From NCBI GenBank assembly GCA_009693505.1, contig SHXD01000011.1, positions 1-64,000 on the forward strand: DNA of 64,000 nucleotides, read 5' to 3'. The stretch is from Limnohabitans sp. (GTDB taxonomy: Bacteria > Pseudomonadota > Gammaproteobacteria > Burkholderiales > Burkholderiaceae_C). The notes under the pieces were generated by a model. That model was not told the DNA's origin. It saw only the letters and a list, made by a program, of their open reading frames with translations, and made no database searches. This document shows, one piece after another, positions 1 through 9,280 of the stretch; position 1 is the first letter of the stretch; each line of letters opens with the position of its first letter. The position numbers were made by a program, and so were the translations under genes.

Positions 1-398
1 AATGCCACAGCAACCGTAGACTCGCTGACAGTTTTGATAGGGCCATTGGGCATGCGGATTTGGGCTTTGGCCAAACCGTAGCCGGCTTTGTTCAACTCTT
101 CAGCAATGTCGTGGTTGGTGACAGAACCAAACAAACGGCCGTCAACGCCGGCCTTTTGAGTGATTTTGACCACAGCACCAGCAAGCTTTTCGCCTTGTGC
201 TTGGGCCTCAGCCAATTTGGCAGCTGCAGCCTTTTCGAGTTGGACGCGGCGCGCTTCGAATTCAGCTTTGTTGGCTTCAGTGGCGCGACGAGCACGTCCG
301 CTGGGAATGAGGAAGTTGCGAGCGTAACCGTCTTTGACTCTAACGATTTCACCCAAATTGCCAAGGTTCACAACCTTATCGAGCAGAATAATTTGCAT
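1..398 (-). CDS. rplI: 50S ribosomal protein L9 (3' end outside window)
   Basis: This is the start of ribosomal protein L9, a large-subunit protein that binds 23S rRNA near the L1 stalk. About 132 codons are visible and the gene runs off the left edge; the family is usually about 150 residues. The N-terminus begins [13 protein letters not shown] and carries the L9 signature with [12 protein letters not shown] around residues 21-32, followed by the charged linker helix rich in A, E and K. The ATG at 396-398 is preceded by a good AAGGAG ribosome-binding site. It is the last visible gene of the conserved rpsF-priB-rpsR-rplI operon. Confidence 0.95.
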   Translation of the reverse strand, partial: MQIILLDKVVNLGNLGEIVRVKDGYARNFLIPSGRARRATEANKAEFEARRVQLEKAAAAKLAEAQAQGEKLAGAVVKITQKAGVDGRLFGSVTNHDIAEELNKAGYGLAKAQIRMPNGPIKTVSESTVAVA

Positions 399-409
399 GG
401 TTGTTCTCC

Positions 410-691
410 TTAAACTTTGTGCTGGTCGCTGTAAGGCAACATGGCCAAGAAGCGCGAACGCTTGATGGCGGTGTTCAATTGGCGCTGATAAATAGCGCGT
501 GTGCCCGTCAAACGTGCGGGAATGATTTTGCCGTTTTCAGCAATGAAGTCGCGCAATGTGTCGACGTCTTTGTAATCAATCTCTTCCACGCCTGTGACTG
601 TAAAGCGGCAGAAACGCTTGCGCTTGAACAGCAACGATTGGGTGTTGCGCTTGGGGCGCTTGTCTTTGTTAAATTTTTTGAAAGTGGCCAT
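410..691 (-). CDS. rpsR: 30S ribosomal protein S18
   Basis: S18 binds the small-subunit platform as a dimer with S6. The 93-residue protein has a basic N-terminus ([12 protein letters not shown]), the conserved core [13 protein letters not shown] and the classical tail with RLTGT...YQRQL..AIKRARFLALLPY-like sequence. Length is somewhat above the roughly 75-residue E. coli protein because of a longer N-terminus, as in other beta-proteobacteria. It sits between priB and rplI, which is the expected place. Confidence 0.95.
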   Translation of the reverse strand: MATFKKFNKDKRPKRNTQSLLFKRKRFCRFTVTGVEEIDYKDVDTLRDFIAENGKIIPARLTGTRAIYQRQLNTAIKRSRFLAMLPYSDQHKV

Positions 692-706
692 GGGGCCTCC
701 TGAAAA

Positions 707-1003
707 TTAAAGTGTCTTAAATTCTTGAATATGCAGAATCACATTTTTTCCGTTTTTGGGAGTGGCCAAAAAACCGCTGAATTTCCAAACACTGCCAATT
801 GGCTGAGTTTGAATTCTCTCTGCAACCGATCCGATGGCAACAGCTTTCACTGTGGCTTTGACCTGTCTGAGAGTTCCCGCTTCTTGAATGCTAGAGGCAT
901 GCTCTAGGACCAAATCAATGACTGGCAAGCCAGCCGGTGTGTATCGAATTGCTTTTTGCTCTGCGATACCAGCGGTTAATTCAAGGTGGTTTTCTTCTGT
1001 CAC
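707..1003 (-). CDS. priB: Primosomal replication protein N (PriB)
   Basis: PriB is a small OB-fold single-stranded-DNA-binding protein that helps PriA restart stalled replication forks. The 98-residue product has the family pattern of an early LTAGI strand, then TPAGLPVIDLVLEH and a VAIGSVAERI segment leading to a final strand with FSGFLA. The start is GTG 17 nt after the rpsF stop. The gene lies between rpsF and rpsR as in most beta- and gamma-proteobacteria, and position supports the assignment as strongly as sequence does. Confidence 0.88.
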   Translation of the reverse strand: MTEENHLELTAGIAEQKAIRYTPAGLPVIDLVLEHASSIQEAGTLRQVKATVKAVAIGSVAERIQTQPIGSVWKFSGFLATPKNGKNVILHIQEFKTL

Positions 1004-1020
1004 TCCGTCAACAAATGTGA

Positions 1021-1386
1021 TTAGTTTGCAAATTCAGCTTGTTGGGCTTTGCGAGCTTCTTCGCGCTCGACTTGTTTCATCATGGAAGATGGGCCTGCAT
1101 CGGCTTTCTTCTTCAGAACAGTCAAGTGACGCAAAACAGCATCGTTGAACTTGAAAGCATGTTCGAGTTCGGCCATCACAGCCTGATCAGCTTCAATGTT
1201 CACGCACAAGTAGTGGGCTTTGCCCAACTTGTTAATTTGGTAGGCCATCTGACGACGACCCCAGTCTTCGACACGGTGAATCTTGCCACCGCCGGCAACG
1301 ATCATGCCTTTGTAACGCTCCAACATGGCTGGAACTTGTTCGCTCTGATCCGGGTGAATCAGCAAAATGATTTCATAATGACGCAT
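1021..1386 (-). CDS. rpsF: 30S ribosomal protein S6
   Basis: S6 is a platform protein of the small subunit that binds 16S rRNA together with S18. The 121-residue protein starts [19 protein letters not shown], typical of S6, and contains the conserved [15 protein letters not shown] segment (about residues 38-53). The C-terminus is a charged extension. An AAAGGAG ribosome-binding site precedes the ATG. It is the first gene of the S6-PriB-S18-L9 operon and its untranslated leader holds two hairpins (listed separately). Confidence 0.96.
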   Translation of the reverse strand: MRHYEIILLIHPDQSEQVPAMLERYKGMIVAGGGKIHRVEDWGRRQMAYQINKLGKAHYLCVNIEADQAVMAELEHAFKFNDAVLRHLTVLKKKADAGPSSMMKQVEREEARKAQQAEFAN

Positions 1387-1405
1387 TGAGACTCCTTTTG
1401 GTTTT

Positions 1406-1458
1406 GAACCCGATGGGTTCTGATAAAAAGCTACCCCCAGCGTCGGATGGGGTGCAGC
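1406..1458 (-). promoter_or_regulatory. rpsF leader: two hairpins, candidate S6:S18 autoregulatory element
   Basis: In the rpsF mRNA leader I see two hairpins. The upstream one (1430-1458) pairs GCT..ACCCC with GGGGTAGC and leaves CCG in the loop region. The second (1406-1420) is GAACCC-ATC-GGGTTC and lies directly upstream of the ribosome-binding site. S6:S18 autoregulatory leaders with an exposed CCG are known in many bacteria. Assigning this one to that family is inference from position and the CCG, without a covariance-model test. Confidence 0.4.
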
Positions 1459-1472
1459 AAGGTAAGCCCGTA

Positions 1473-1478
1473 ATTATA
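1473..1478 (-). promoter_or_regulatory. Candidate -10 box for rpsF operon
   Basis: A perfect TATAAT on the minus strand lies about 87 nt upstream of the rpsF start, just past the end of the symporter gene. No convincing TTGACA-like -35 is present at 16-18 nt spacing, so this is a partial promoter match only. Confidence 0.4.
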
Positions 1479-1487
1479 GCCTAGGAA

Positions 1488-3602
1488 TTAGAGTCCTGGA
1501 TAGGGGTTTTGAGAGGGCGCTTGGGGTTCGGGCGTCATGGGGCGATCTGGCCAGACCCAAGTTCCCAACAGAATGGCCAAAAATCCAACCGGCGCCCCCA
1601 AAATACCCGCTGAGATAGGCTGAATACCTAGAAATAAACCGCTGTCTGCAGGCCAATGAAACGCTGCCCTAACCGAAGGCAGGTTGAGCGTCATGTAAAG
1701 CAGCGTGGTGATCAGGCCCAAAAGCATGCCTAGAACCACGCCCTTGCGACTTGCGCGCTGCCAGAAAATCCCCATGACCATGCCAGGAAAGAAAGCGGAA
1801 GCTGCCAGAGAAAATGAAGCTGAAACCAAAGCCAGGATTTGAGCAGGCTTCCAGGCGGCCACCAAAGCGGCGCACATGGCTACTGCCAACAAAGCAAACT
1901 TGGACAAAATCACACGACCATCTTGAGATTCCACACCATTTTTCATGCCCAAGCGCATGTCATGAACGAAAGCGTTGCTGATGGACAAAAGCAAGCCGTC
2001 TGCCGTAGACAAGGCGGCGGCAAACCCCCCAGCGGCAACCAAGCCTGATATGACATAAGGCAGCCCAGCCAATTCAGGGCTGGCCAACATGATCATGTCT
2101 GCACCCAACTTCAGCTCACCAAATTGCAAGATGCCGTCTAGGTTCACGTCTGTCACTTCGACCAAAGCGCTGTCAACCCGTGACCATTGGGCAAGCCAAT
2201 GGGGCAACTCAGAAAAGGAGCTGCCCACCAAGTTGTTCATGACCTCAAACTTCACTAGCACGGCCAATGCGGGCGCACTGAGATACAAGATGACAATGAA
2301 AAACAAAGACCACGCCACCGAGAGTCGGGCTTCGGCTTCGTTGGGCACGGTGTAAAAGCGGGTTAACAAATGCGGCAGGCCAGCGGTGCCAGCCATAAGG
2401 CAAAAAATAAGCGCGACAAAATTGATGCGCGAGTGCTGGAAAAGTTCTTGCTCTTGAGGTGTGCCATCGGGCTCCCCCTGAAAGGCCTTGCCGTGAAGCG
2501 GCATGCCACCCAAGGGCTTTGAGCGCTCATAGTTTTCAAGCATGGACTTTTGCCAAATCTCCTTTGCCTCGGTGGCATTTTTGGGCAATGCCTGCAGATC
2601 GCGCCGTGCTTTTGTAATCGCTGAAAATTCAGCGTTTTGAAGTTTTAAATCTCGCACGTGCTGCTCTAGCATGTACCGCTCATTTTGCAGAGATGCTTCA
2701 ACATTTTCCAGCTTTGAACGTAGGGCATCAGCTCGGCGCAAATACTCTTTCCTGACGGCCAACTCAGCGGGGTCTGAGATGAGTTTTTGCTCTAAATCTG
2801 CAATCTTAGAAAGCTGCGTACCATAAGCCAGCGGTGCCAATGGCGTTCCCAGTTGTTTGTAGGCAAGCCATGAAACAGGAATTAAAAATGCCATCATCAA
2901 AATAATGTACTGAGCAACTTGGGTCCAAGTAATGGCCCGCATGCCTCCCAAAAAGGAACACAACAAAATACCACCTAAGCCCAGCAAAATACCAATTTCA
3001 AACTGCACCCCCGTGAGGCGGGAAGCAATCAGGCCCACGCCATAAATTTGCGCAACCACATAGGTGAATGAACACAGAATGGCCGACCAAGCTGCCAACA
3101 ATCTTGGCCAACGGCCGCCAAAGCGCTGACTGAAAAAGTCTGGCAAGGTGTACAAAGTCATAGACCGCAAATGGGGTGCAATCAGCAAGGCCACCAAGCA
3201 AAATCCTCCGGTCCATCCCATGACATATGCCAAACCGCCTTCTTAATCGCCACTGCCAGAGAAGCCTTGCAAGTAAAGTGCACCAGACAAACTGATGAAT
3301 GAAGCAGCACTCATCCAATCTGCGGCTGTGGCCATGCCGTTGTAAAAAGCGGGAATGCGCCGGCCGGCTACGTAGTATTCGTCTGCATTGGAGGTTCGAC
3401 CTGCGACACCTATGAAGGCGTAAATCATGACCGTCGAGAACAAAAAGATAGGGCCAATTAAATTTCTAGAAAGGCCTTGATGTTCCGCCCAACCCATGTT
3501 GCCCATCAAGCAAAGCAGCAAAACAACGTAAGCCACAACGTTGCGATCCAGTCGCAATTGGTAGGTGGCATACTTTTGCTGAAATGATGCAGATGGTTTC
3601 AA
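1488..3602 (-). pseudogene. Sodium:solute symporter (SSS family), interrupted by one in-frame TAA
   Basis: Two consecutive open frames (119 and 581 codons) are in the same frame, separated by a single TAA at 3243-3245. Joined, they give about 704 positions, full length for the long SSS symporters next to ppsA in beta-proteobacteria. The N-part has the first membrane segments and ADWMSAASFISLSG; the C-part continues with YVMGWTGGFCLVALLIAPHL and the TLPDFF motif. Before the stop is GFSGSGD, after it EGGLAYV; relatives have Gln or a similar residue there, so CAA to TAA is the simplest change. The C-part carries a roughly 95-residue charged coiled-coil insertion and an EF-hand-like loop. The start is TTG overlapping the ppsA TGA. 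It could be a recent nonsense mutation, an assembly error or (less likely) readthrough. Confidence 0.8.
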
Positions 3603-5995
3603 TCGGCTTTTCCAAGTTGCGTCCAGGTTTCAACCACGGTGTCTGGATTTAAAGAGATGGAGCTGATGCCCTGCGCCATGAGCCAGCGCGCAAAGTCTGG
3701 ATGATCGCTTGGGCCTTGGCCACAAATGCCCACATATTTCCCCTGACGCAGGCACGCCTGAATGGCCTGCGATATCAAGGTTTGAACTGCCAAATCGCGC
3801 TCGTCAAAATCGACAGCCAACAACGCCAAGCCGGAGTCGCGGTCTAAGCCCAGGGTGAGTTGTGTCAGGTCGTTAGAGCCGATTGAAAAGCCATCGAAGT
3901 ATTCCAAGAACTTTTCAGCCAAGATGGCGTTGCTGGGCACTTCGCACATCATGATGATTTTCAGTTCATCCTGACCTCGCTTGAGGCCATGTTTGTCTAA
4001 CAACTGGGTGACACGATCGGCTTGACCCAAGGTTCGAACAAACGGAACCATGACTTGCACATTGGTCAGCCCCATCTCGCCGCGAACACGCTTAATGGCT
4101 TCACACTCCATGGCAAAGGCCTCGCTAAAATCTTCGCTGATATAGCGCGCAGCACCCCGAAAACCCAACATCGGATTTTCTTCTTCGGGCTCATAACGGC
4201 TTCCGCCAATGAGTTTGCGGTACTCATTGCTCTTGAAATCTGACAAGCGAACAATGACCGGTTTGGGCCAAAAAGCGGCGGCAATGCTGGCCACGCCTTC
4301 TGTGACTTTGTCGATGTAAAACGCCTTGGGTGAAGCATGGCCACGCGCCACAGACTCCACGGCCTTTTTCAAGTCAGCATCGATGTTGGGGTAATCCAAA
4401 ATGGCTTTGGGGTGAACACCAATGTTGTTGTTGATGATGAACTCTAAGCGCGCCAAGCCAACGCCTTGATTGGGCAACTGCGCAAAGTCAAATGCCAACT
4501 GCGGATTGCCCACGTTCATCATGATTTTGGTGGCAATTTCGGGCATGGTACCTCTGATCACTTCCGTCACTTCCGTTTCAAGCAAGCCATCGTAAATTCG
4601 GCCCGTATCGCCTTCAGCGCAACTGACTGTCACAAGCGTGCCATCTTTCAATTGATCCGTGGCATTGCCACAGCCCACTACCGCCGGAATACCCAGCTCT
4701 CGTGCAATGATGGCTGCGTGACAAGTGCGCCCTCCCCGGTTGGTCACGATGGCGCTGGCGCGCTTCATCACGGGCTCCCAATTGGGGTCTGTCATGTCAG
4801 TCACCAAAACATCGCCGGCTTGCACTTGGTCCATCTCAGAAATGCTATGCACAAAACGAACAGGGCCTGTGCCAATTTTTTGGCCAATGGCACGACCCTC
4901 AGCCAGCACCGTGCCCTTGCCTTTGAGTTTGTAACGAAGCTCTGCAGTGCCTTTAGACTGGCTCTTCACGGTTTCAGGTCGGGCCTGCAAAATATAAATC
5001 AAGCCGTCGGTGCCATCTTTGCCCCATTCGATGTCCATGGGGCGGCCGTAGTGCTTTTCAATCACCATGGCGTAATGCGCCAGCTGCGTAATGTCTGCAT
5101 CGGACAAGGAGTAGCGATTGCGCAACTCCATGGCCACATCCACTGTTTTCACCAGCTTGCCTGAGCTGGCTTTTTCTTCGGGTGTGGAGAAAATCATTTG
5201 CAGGAGCTTAGAGCCCAAATTGCGTCGAATGACGGCTTTGTTGCCAGCGGCCAGCATGGGCTTGTGCACATAAAACTCATCGGGATTCACAGCGCCCTGC
5301 ACCACTGTTTCGCCCAAGCCATAACTGGAAGTGATGAACACCACATCTTCAAAACCTGTTTCGGTGTCAATGGTGAACATCACACCTGCTGCGCCCAGGT
5401 CAGAACGAACCATGCGCTGCACACCTGCTGACAATGCCACTTCTGCGTGTGCAAAACCTTTGTGCACGCGGTAACTGATTGCACGGTCGTTGTACAAGGA
5501 GGCAAACACTTCCTTCATCTTGTGAAGAACATCCTCAACGCCAACGACATTCAAAAATGTTTCTTGCTGGCCTGCAAACGACGCATCTGGCAAATCTTCG
5601 GCAGTGGCCGAGGAACGCACCGCAAAGGAGGCTTGCGCATTGCCAGCGCTCAGAACTGCAAATTGCTCACGAATGGCCTTCTCCAAGTCTGCAGGAAAAG
5701 GCTGCGCCTCCACCAAGCCACGAATTTCTGCACCCACTGCTACCAGGGTTCGAACATCCTCCACATCCAAGTCGTCCAATTTTTGGTTGATGCGATCGAC
5801 CAAGCCGCCGTGCTTTAAAAACGCTCGAAATGCATGCGCTGTGGTAGCAAAGCCTGAAGGGACTCGCACACCGTTGGGCAGTTGCGAAATCATCTCGCCC
5901 AAGCTGGCATTTTTGCCCCCTACAGATTCAACATCCGTCATTCGAAGTAATTCAAAGGGAACGGCCAACGCGTCCTTTGCAAATAGGTTCGGCAT
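3599..5995 (-). CDS. ppsA: Phosphoenolpyruvate synthase
   Basis: This enzyme makes phosphoenolpyruvate from pyruvate and ATP (products AMP and phosphate), the entry to gluconeogenesis from C2/C3 substrates. The 798-residue protein has the N-terminal ATP-binding domain (about 10-345), the swivelling phosphohistidine domain with [14 protein letters not shown] (His426, with Thr424 the expected target of PpsR), and the C-terminal PEP/pyruvate barrel ending in GICGQGPSD with the catalytic Cys. The ATG has a GGAG site 6 nt upstream. The regulator ppsR is divergent, and the symporter start overlaps the ppsA stop, suggesting coupled uptake and assimilation of a carbon source. Confidence 0.96.
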   Translation of the reverse strand: MPNLFAKDALAVPFELLRMTDVESVGGKNASLGEMISQLPNGVRVPSGFATTAHAFRAFLKHGGLVDRINQKLDDLDVEDVRTLVAVGAEIRGLVEAQPFPADLEKAIREQFAVLSAGNAQASFAVRSSATAEDLPDASFAGQQETFLNVVGVEDVLHKMKEVFASLYNDRAISYRVHKGFAHAEVALSAGVQRMVRSDLGAAGVMFTIDTETGFEDVVFITSSYGLGETVVQGAVNPDEFYVHKPMLAAGNKAVIRRNLGSKLLQMIFSTPEEKASSGKLVKTVDVAMELRNRYSLSDADITQLAHYAMVIEKHYGRPMDIEWGKDGTDGLIYILQARPETVKSQSKGTAELRYKLKGKGTVLAEGRAIGQKIGTGPVRFVHSISEMDQVQAGDVLVTDMTDPNWEPVMKRASAIVTNRGGRTCHAAIIARELGIPAVVGCGNATDQLKDGTLVTVSCAEGDTGRIYDGLLETEVTEVIRGTMPEIATKIMMNVGNPQLAFDFAQLPNQGVGLARLEFIINNNIGVHPKAILDYPNIDADLKKAVESVARGHASPKAFYIDKVTEGVASIAAAFWPKPVIVRLSDFKSNEYRKLIGGSRYEPEEENPMLGFRGAARYISEDFSEAFAMECEAIKRVRGEMGLTNVQVMVPFVRTLGQADRVTQLLDKHGLKRGQDELKIIMMCEVPSNAILAEKFLEYFDGFSIGSNDLTQLTLGLDRDSGLALLAVDFDERDLAVQTLISQAIQACLRQGKYVGICGQGPSDHPDFARWLMAQGISSISLNPDTVVETWTQLGKAD

Positions 5996-6136
5996 AAAAG
6001 CTCCAATATTAAAAAAACGGCACTTTGAGCCCGAACCAACTCTCAGAATCTTGATTGTTTTTAGACTTGATGACTGAGCGCCAGCAGGCGGTAGATAATG
6101 AAAGAGATTTTAGGTCTCAACTCACTTCCCCCCCAT

Positions 6137-6142
6137 TAAAAT
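6137..6142 (+). promoter_or_regulatory. Candidate -10 of ppsR placing the start at or near the ATG
   Basis: TAAAAT ends 7 nt before the ppsR ATG at 6150, and no purine-rich ribosome-binding site is present in the preceding 20 nt. If this is the -10 box, transcription would begin at about the ATG, giving a leaderless or nearly leaderless message. The -35 region is weak. Confidence 0.3.
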
Positions 6143-6149
6143 TTCTACA

Positions 6150-6971
6150 ATGCCCAACAGAACCGTTTTTTTTATCTCCGACGGCACCGGAATTACGGCC
6201 GAAACCTTTGGCAAAGCCATCTTGGCCCAATTTGAGATGAAAACAAGGCATATCCGGCTTCCATTTATAGACAGTGCAGACAAGGCACACCAAGCCGTCC
6301 GCCAAATCAACCACACTGCAGAGATCGAGAACATCAAGCCCATCGTTTTCACCACTTTGGTGAACATGGAAGTTCTCCAAGTTATTCGGGATGGTTGCAA
6401 GGGCATGTTGCTTGATATGTTTGGCACCTTCGTCAACCCGCTAGAAGAAGAGTTGGGTATCAAATCGCACCACCGGGTGGGCCGATTTTCCGATGTGAGC
6501 AAGAGCAAGGACTACCACGACCGCATTGAGGCCATTAACTTTTCACTGGCACACGATGATGGACAGTCCCACCGAGATTTGGAGTCAGCAGAGGTCATCT
6601 TGGTGGGTGTGAGCCGAAGTGGCAAAACCCCCACCAGCCTGTATCTGGCCATGCAACACGGTTTGAAAGCGGCCAACTACCCCCTCATTCCAGAGGACTT
6701 TGAACGCAAGCAACTTCCGCCGGCTTTGGTGCCACACCGCAAAAAGATCTTTGGGCTCACCATTCACCCAGATCGACTTTCAGAAATACGAACAGAGCGA
6801 CGCCCGAACTCAAAATACGCCAGCATCGAAAACTGCCGTCAAGAAGTGGCAGATGCTGAATCGATGATGCGCCGATCAGGCATTCGGTGGCTCTCTACCA
6901 CCACCAAATCGATTGAAGAAATTGCCACCACCATCCTGCAAGAACTCAAACCCGAGCGTTTGATTTACTAA
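6150..6971 (+). CDS. ppsR: PEP synthase regulatory protein (kinase/pyrophosphorylase)
   Basis: PpsR is the DUF299 bifunctional regulator that inactivates PEP synthase by ADP-dependent phosphorylation of a Thr next to the catalytic His, and reactivates it by phosphate-dependent dephosphorylation. The 273-residue protein starts [20 protein letters not shown], the family N-terminus, and has the P-loop GVSRSGKT at residues 153-160 followed by PTSLYLA. It is divergent from its target ppsA across about 150 bp. There is no visible ribosome-binding site (see the candidate -10 box just upstream). Confidence 0.95.
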   Translation: MPNRTVFFISDGTGITAETFGKAILAQFEMKTRHIRLPFIDSADKAHQAVRQINHTAEIENIKPIVFTTLVNMEVLQVIRDGCKGMLLDMFGTFVNPLEEELGIKSHHRVGRFSDVSKSKDYHDRIEAINFSLAHDDGQSHRDLESAEVILVGVSRSGKTPTSLYLAMQHGLKAANYPLIPEDFERKQLPPALVPHRKKIFGLTIHPDRLSEIRTERRPNSKYASIENCRQEVADAESMMRRSGIRWLSTTTKSIEEIATTILQELKPERLIY

Positions 6972-6980
6972 AGAGCTGGT

Positions 6981-8309
6981 TCAGCGCAGGGTGCTGGCCA
7001 ATTTTTCAGCACAGCGCTGCGCCACGCCCAACTCTTGGGCCTCGACCATGACGCGAACCAAGGGCTCGGTACCGCTGGGCCGAATAAGGACGCGGCCCGT
7101 GTCTGCCAATTCTGCTTCGACTTCCTTCATGGCTTGCGCCAGTTGAGGGCTGTCTTTCCAGTTTTGGTCTTTGGTCAGGCGCACGTTGATCAGAACCTGC
7201 GGAAAGAGCACCACATCGACCAATAACTCAGCCATGGTTTTGCCTGTGGCTACACAGGCCTGCAACACCTGCAAAGCGCTGATCAAACCGTCTCCTGTGG
7301 TGTGCTTGTCTAAAGCCAACAAGTGACCTGAGCCCTCTCCGCCCAGCAGCCAAGCATTCTCTTGCAAGGCTTCCAACACATAACGGTCGCCCACCTTGGT
7401 TCGGATGAAGGGAATGTTTTTGTTTTTCAGCGCCACTTCGACGGCCATGTTGGTCATGAGGGTGCCCACCACCCCAGACACCACTTCATCGCGGGCCAAT
7501 CGATCGCAGACCATCAGGTACAGCAACTCATCGCCGTTGTACAAGCGGCCCGATTTGTCGACCAGCTGCAGGCGATCGGCATCACCATCTAGAGCAATGC
7601 CGTAATCGGCTTGATGGGCTTTGACGGCCTCCTTAACCGCTTCAGGGTGCGTGGCACCAACGCCCTTGTTGATGTTCAGGCCATCGGGCGAACACCCAAT
7701 GGCAATGACATCGGCACCCAGTTCATGAAACACCTTGGGTGCAATTTGATAGGCTGCGCCATTGGCAGCATCCACCACAATCTTCATGCCCTTCAATGTG
7801 AAGTCATTGCTGAAAGTGCTTTTGCAAAACTCGATGTACCGGCCCGCAGCATCGTCTAAGCGCTTGGCCTTGCCCAGCTCCGCAGATGAAGCCCAAACTG
7901 GGGGCTGATCGACCAGCGCCTCGACAGAAGTTTCCCAAGCATCACTGAGCTTGGTGCCTTTGGCGCTGAAAAACTTGATGCCATTGTCTTCAAAGGGATT
8001 GTGGCTGGCACTGATGACCACGCCTAAGGAAGCGCGCCTGGCCCGTGTGAGATAGGCCACAGCAGGTGTTGGCACAGGGCCTAACAAAACCACATCGACA
8101 CCCGCCGAATTAAAGCCAGACTCCAGCGCACTCTCTAGCATATAGCCAGAAATTCGCGTGTCTTTGCCAATCAAAACGACAGGATGATCCTCCGTTTGAC
8201 GCAACACACGTCCGACGGCGTGCGCCAAGCGCATGACGAAATCTGGCGTGATGGGCGCTAGGCCAACGGTGCCCCGAATGCCATCGGTTCCAAAGTATTT
8301 TCTGGTCAT
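6981..8309 (-). CDS. glmM: Phosphoglucosamine mutase
   Basis: GlmM converts glucosamine-6-phosphate to glucosamine-1-phosphate on the route to UDP-GlcNAc for peptidoglycan and lipid A. The 442-residue protein begins with [13 protein letters not shown], has the phosphoserine loop ISASHNP (Ser102), the Mg-binding LDGDADR and the C-terminal phosphate-binding [15 protein letters not shown]. Length and motifs match the family exactly. It follows folP on the same strand, a pairing common in proteobacteria (ftsH-folP-glmM). Confidence 0.96.
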   Translation of the reverse strand: MTRKYFGTDGIRGTVGLAPITPDFVMRLAHAVGRVLRQTEDHPVVLIGKDTRISGYMLESALESGFNSAGVDVVLLGPVPTPAVAYLTRARRASLGVVISASHNPFEDNGIKFFSAKGTKLSDAWETSVEALVDQPPVWASSAELGKAKRLDDAAGRYIEFCKSTFSNDFTLKGMKIVVDAANGAAYQIAPKVFHELGADVIAIGCSPDGLNINKGVGATHPEAVKEAVKAHQADYGIALDGDADRLQLVDKSGRLYNGDELLYLMVCDRLARDEVVSGVVGTLMTNMAVEVALKNKNIPFIRTKVGDRYVLEALQENAWLLGGEGSGHLLALDKHTTGDGLISALQVLQACVATGKTMAELLVDVVLFPQVLINVRLTKDQNWKDSPQLAQAMKEVEAELADTGRVLIRPSGTEPLVRVMVEAQELGVAQRCAEKLASTLR

Positions 8310-8349
8310 GGTTGTTGTTCTTATTGGATCGATTGAGAATGGGTCGATT

Positions 8350-9198
8350 TTAAATCTTCAGAGCCCGCCAAACGCGCAAAGCCTGCACAGTTTCTTTCAC
8401 ATCGTGCACTCGAACCACTGAAGCCCCGTTTTGAACGGCAATGAGGGCCGCAGCCACACTGGCGCCAACCCTGTCCTTTGGCTCAGGTACCTGCCCTTGA
8501 ATGGCAGTCACCTTGCCCAAAGTGCCCTTGCGTGACCAGCCTGCCATCAGCGGATGGCCAAGAGACAACAGTTCTGATTGACGCTGCAGCAAACTTAAAT
8601 TTTGCTCGATCGTTTTACCGAAACCAATACCTGGGTCTAAAACAATGCGGTTGGCCTGAACCCCAATGTCCCTCAATTTCAAAACTTGCATGGATAAAAA
8701 CGCTTTGACCAAGGGCAAGGCATCTCCCGACATGGGCTGCGCCAACATGGTTTGAGGTTGTTGGTGCATGTGCATCAGGCAAACGCCACATTGAGGATGA
8801 CGCGCCACCACCTGCAGAGCACCTGGTTGCCGCAAAGCCCAGATGTCGTTTACAACATCAGCCCCCAGGTCCAAGGCAGCTTGCATCACTTCTGGCTTGT
8901 AGGTATCGACCGAAATAGGTACGTTCCAAGTGAGTGCTTCTTGCAAAAATGGCAACACGCGCTTCAGCTCTTCTTCGACGCTGACGGGCTCCGCACCAGG
9001 TCTAGAAGACTCCCCCCCAATGTCCAAAATGTCGGCCCCCTGAGCCAGCAGGGTTTGAGCATTTTCAATTGCAATGGACAAAGTACTGTGACGCCCCCCA
9101 TCGGAAAAAGAATCGGGTGTGAGGTTCACAATGCCCATGACTTTGGGCTGGGTGAGGTCAATCGCGTACCTGGAGGTCTGCCAAATGGGTTGGGTCAT
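8350..9198 (-). CDS. folP: Dihydropteroate synthase
   Basis: FolP condenses p-aminobenzoate with dihydropterin pyrophosphate in folate synthesis and is the target of sulfonamides. The protein shows both family signatures, [15 protein letters not shown] near residue 21 and [13 protein letters not shown] near residue 58, and the DPGIGFGKT segment. I chose the ATG at 9198 (282 residues); a TTG three codons upstream is possible, and neither start has a strong ribosome-binding site. It lies between ftsH and glmM, the classical order. Confidence 0.95.
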   Translation of the reverse strand: MTQPIWQTSRYAIDLTQPKVMGIVNLTPDSFSDGGRHSTLSIAIENAQTLLAQGADILDIGGESSRPGAEPVSVEEELKRVLPFLQEALTWNVPISVDTYKPEVMQAALDLGADVVNDIWALRQPGALQVVARHPQCGVCLMHMHQQPQTMLAQPMSGDALPLVKAFLSMQVLKLRDIGVQANRIVLDPGIGFGKTIEQNLSLLQRQSELLSLGHPLMAGWSRKGTLGKVTAIQGQVPEPKDRVGASVAAALIAVQNGASVVRVHDVKETVQALRVWRALKI

Positions 9199-9245
9199 GA
9201 AGTACAACGGATTTGGAATTTCAGTTCAGCAGCTTAGAAACAATA

Positions 9246-9263
9246 ACGGGGCCGAAGCCCCGT
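9246..9263 (-). terminator. Strong UUCG-capped hairpin between ftsH and folP
   Basis: On the minus strand ACGGGGC and GCCCCGT enclose TTCG, a 7-bp stem with an extra-stable UUCG tetraloop. It is followed by TTATTG rather than a clean U-run. It may be a weak intrinsic terminator or a 3'-end stabiliser after ftsH. Confidence 0.5.
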
Positions 9264-9280
9264 ATTGATGATGGATAGGA

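Noticed and set aside
3243-3245. Programmed stop-codon readthrough in the symporter
   Set aside because: TAA is the least readthrough-prone stop, there is no obvious stimulatory structure after it, and a single nonsense change is simpler. Kept only as a low-probability alternative.
4466-5164. 232-codon open frame on the plus strand inside ppsA
   Set aside because: It is antisense to a strongly conserved enzyme, rich in His/Leu/Ala in the way expected from reading the complement, and shows no family motifs.
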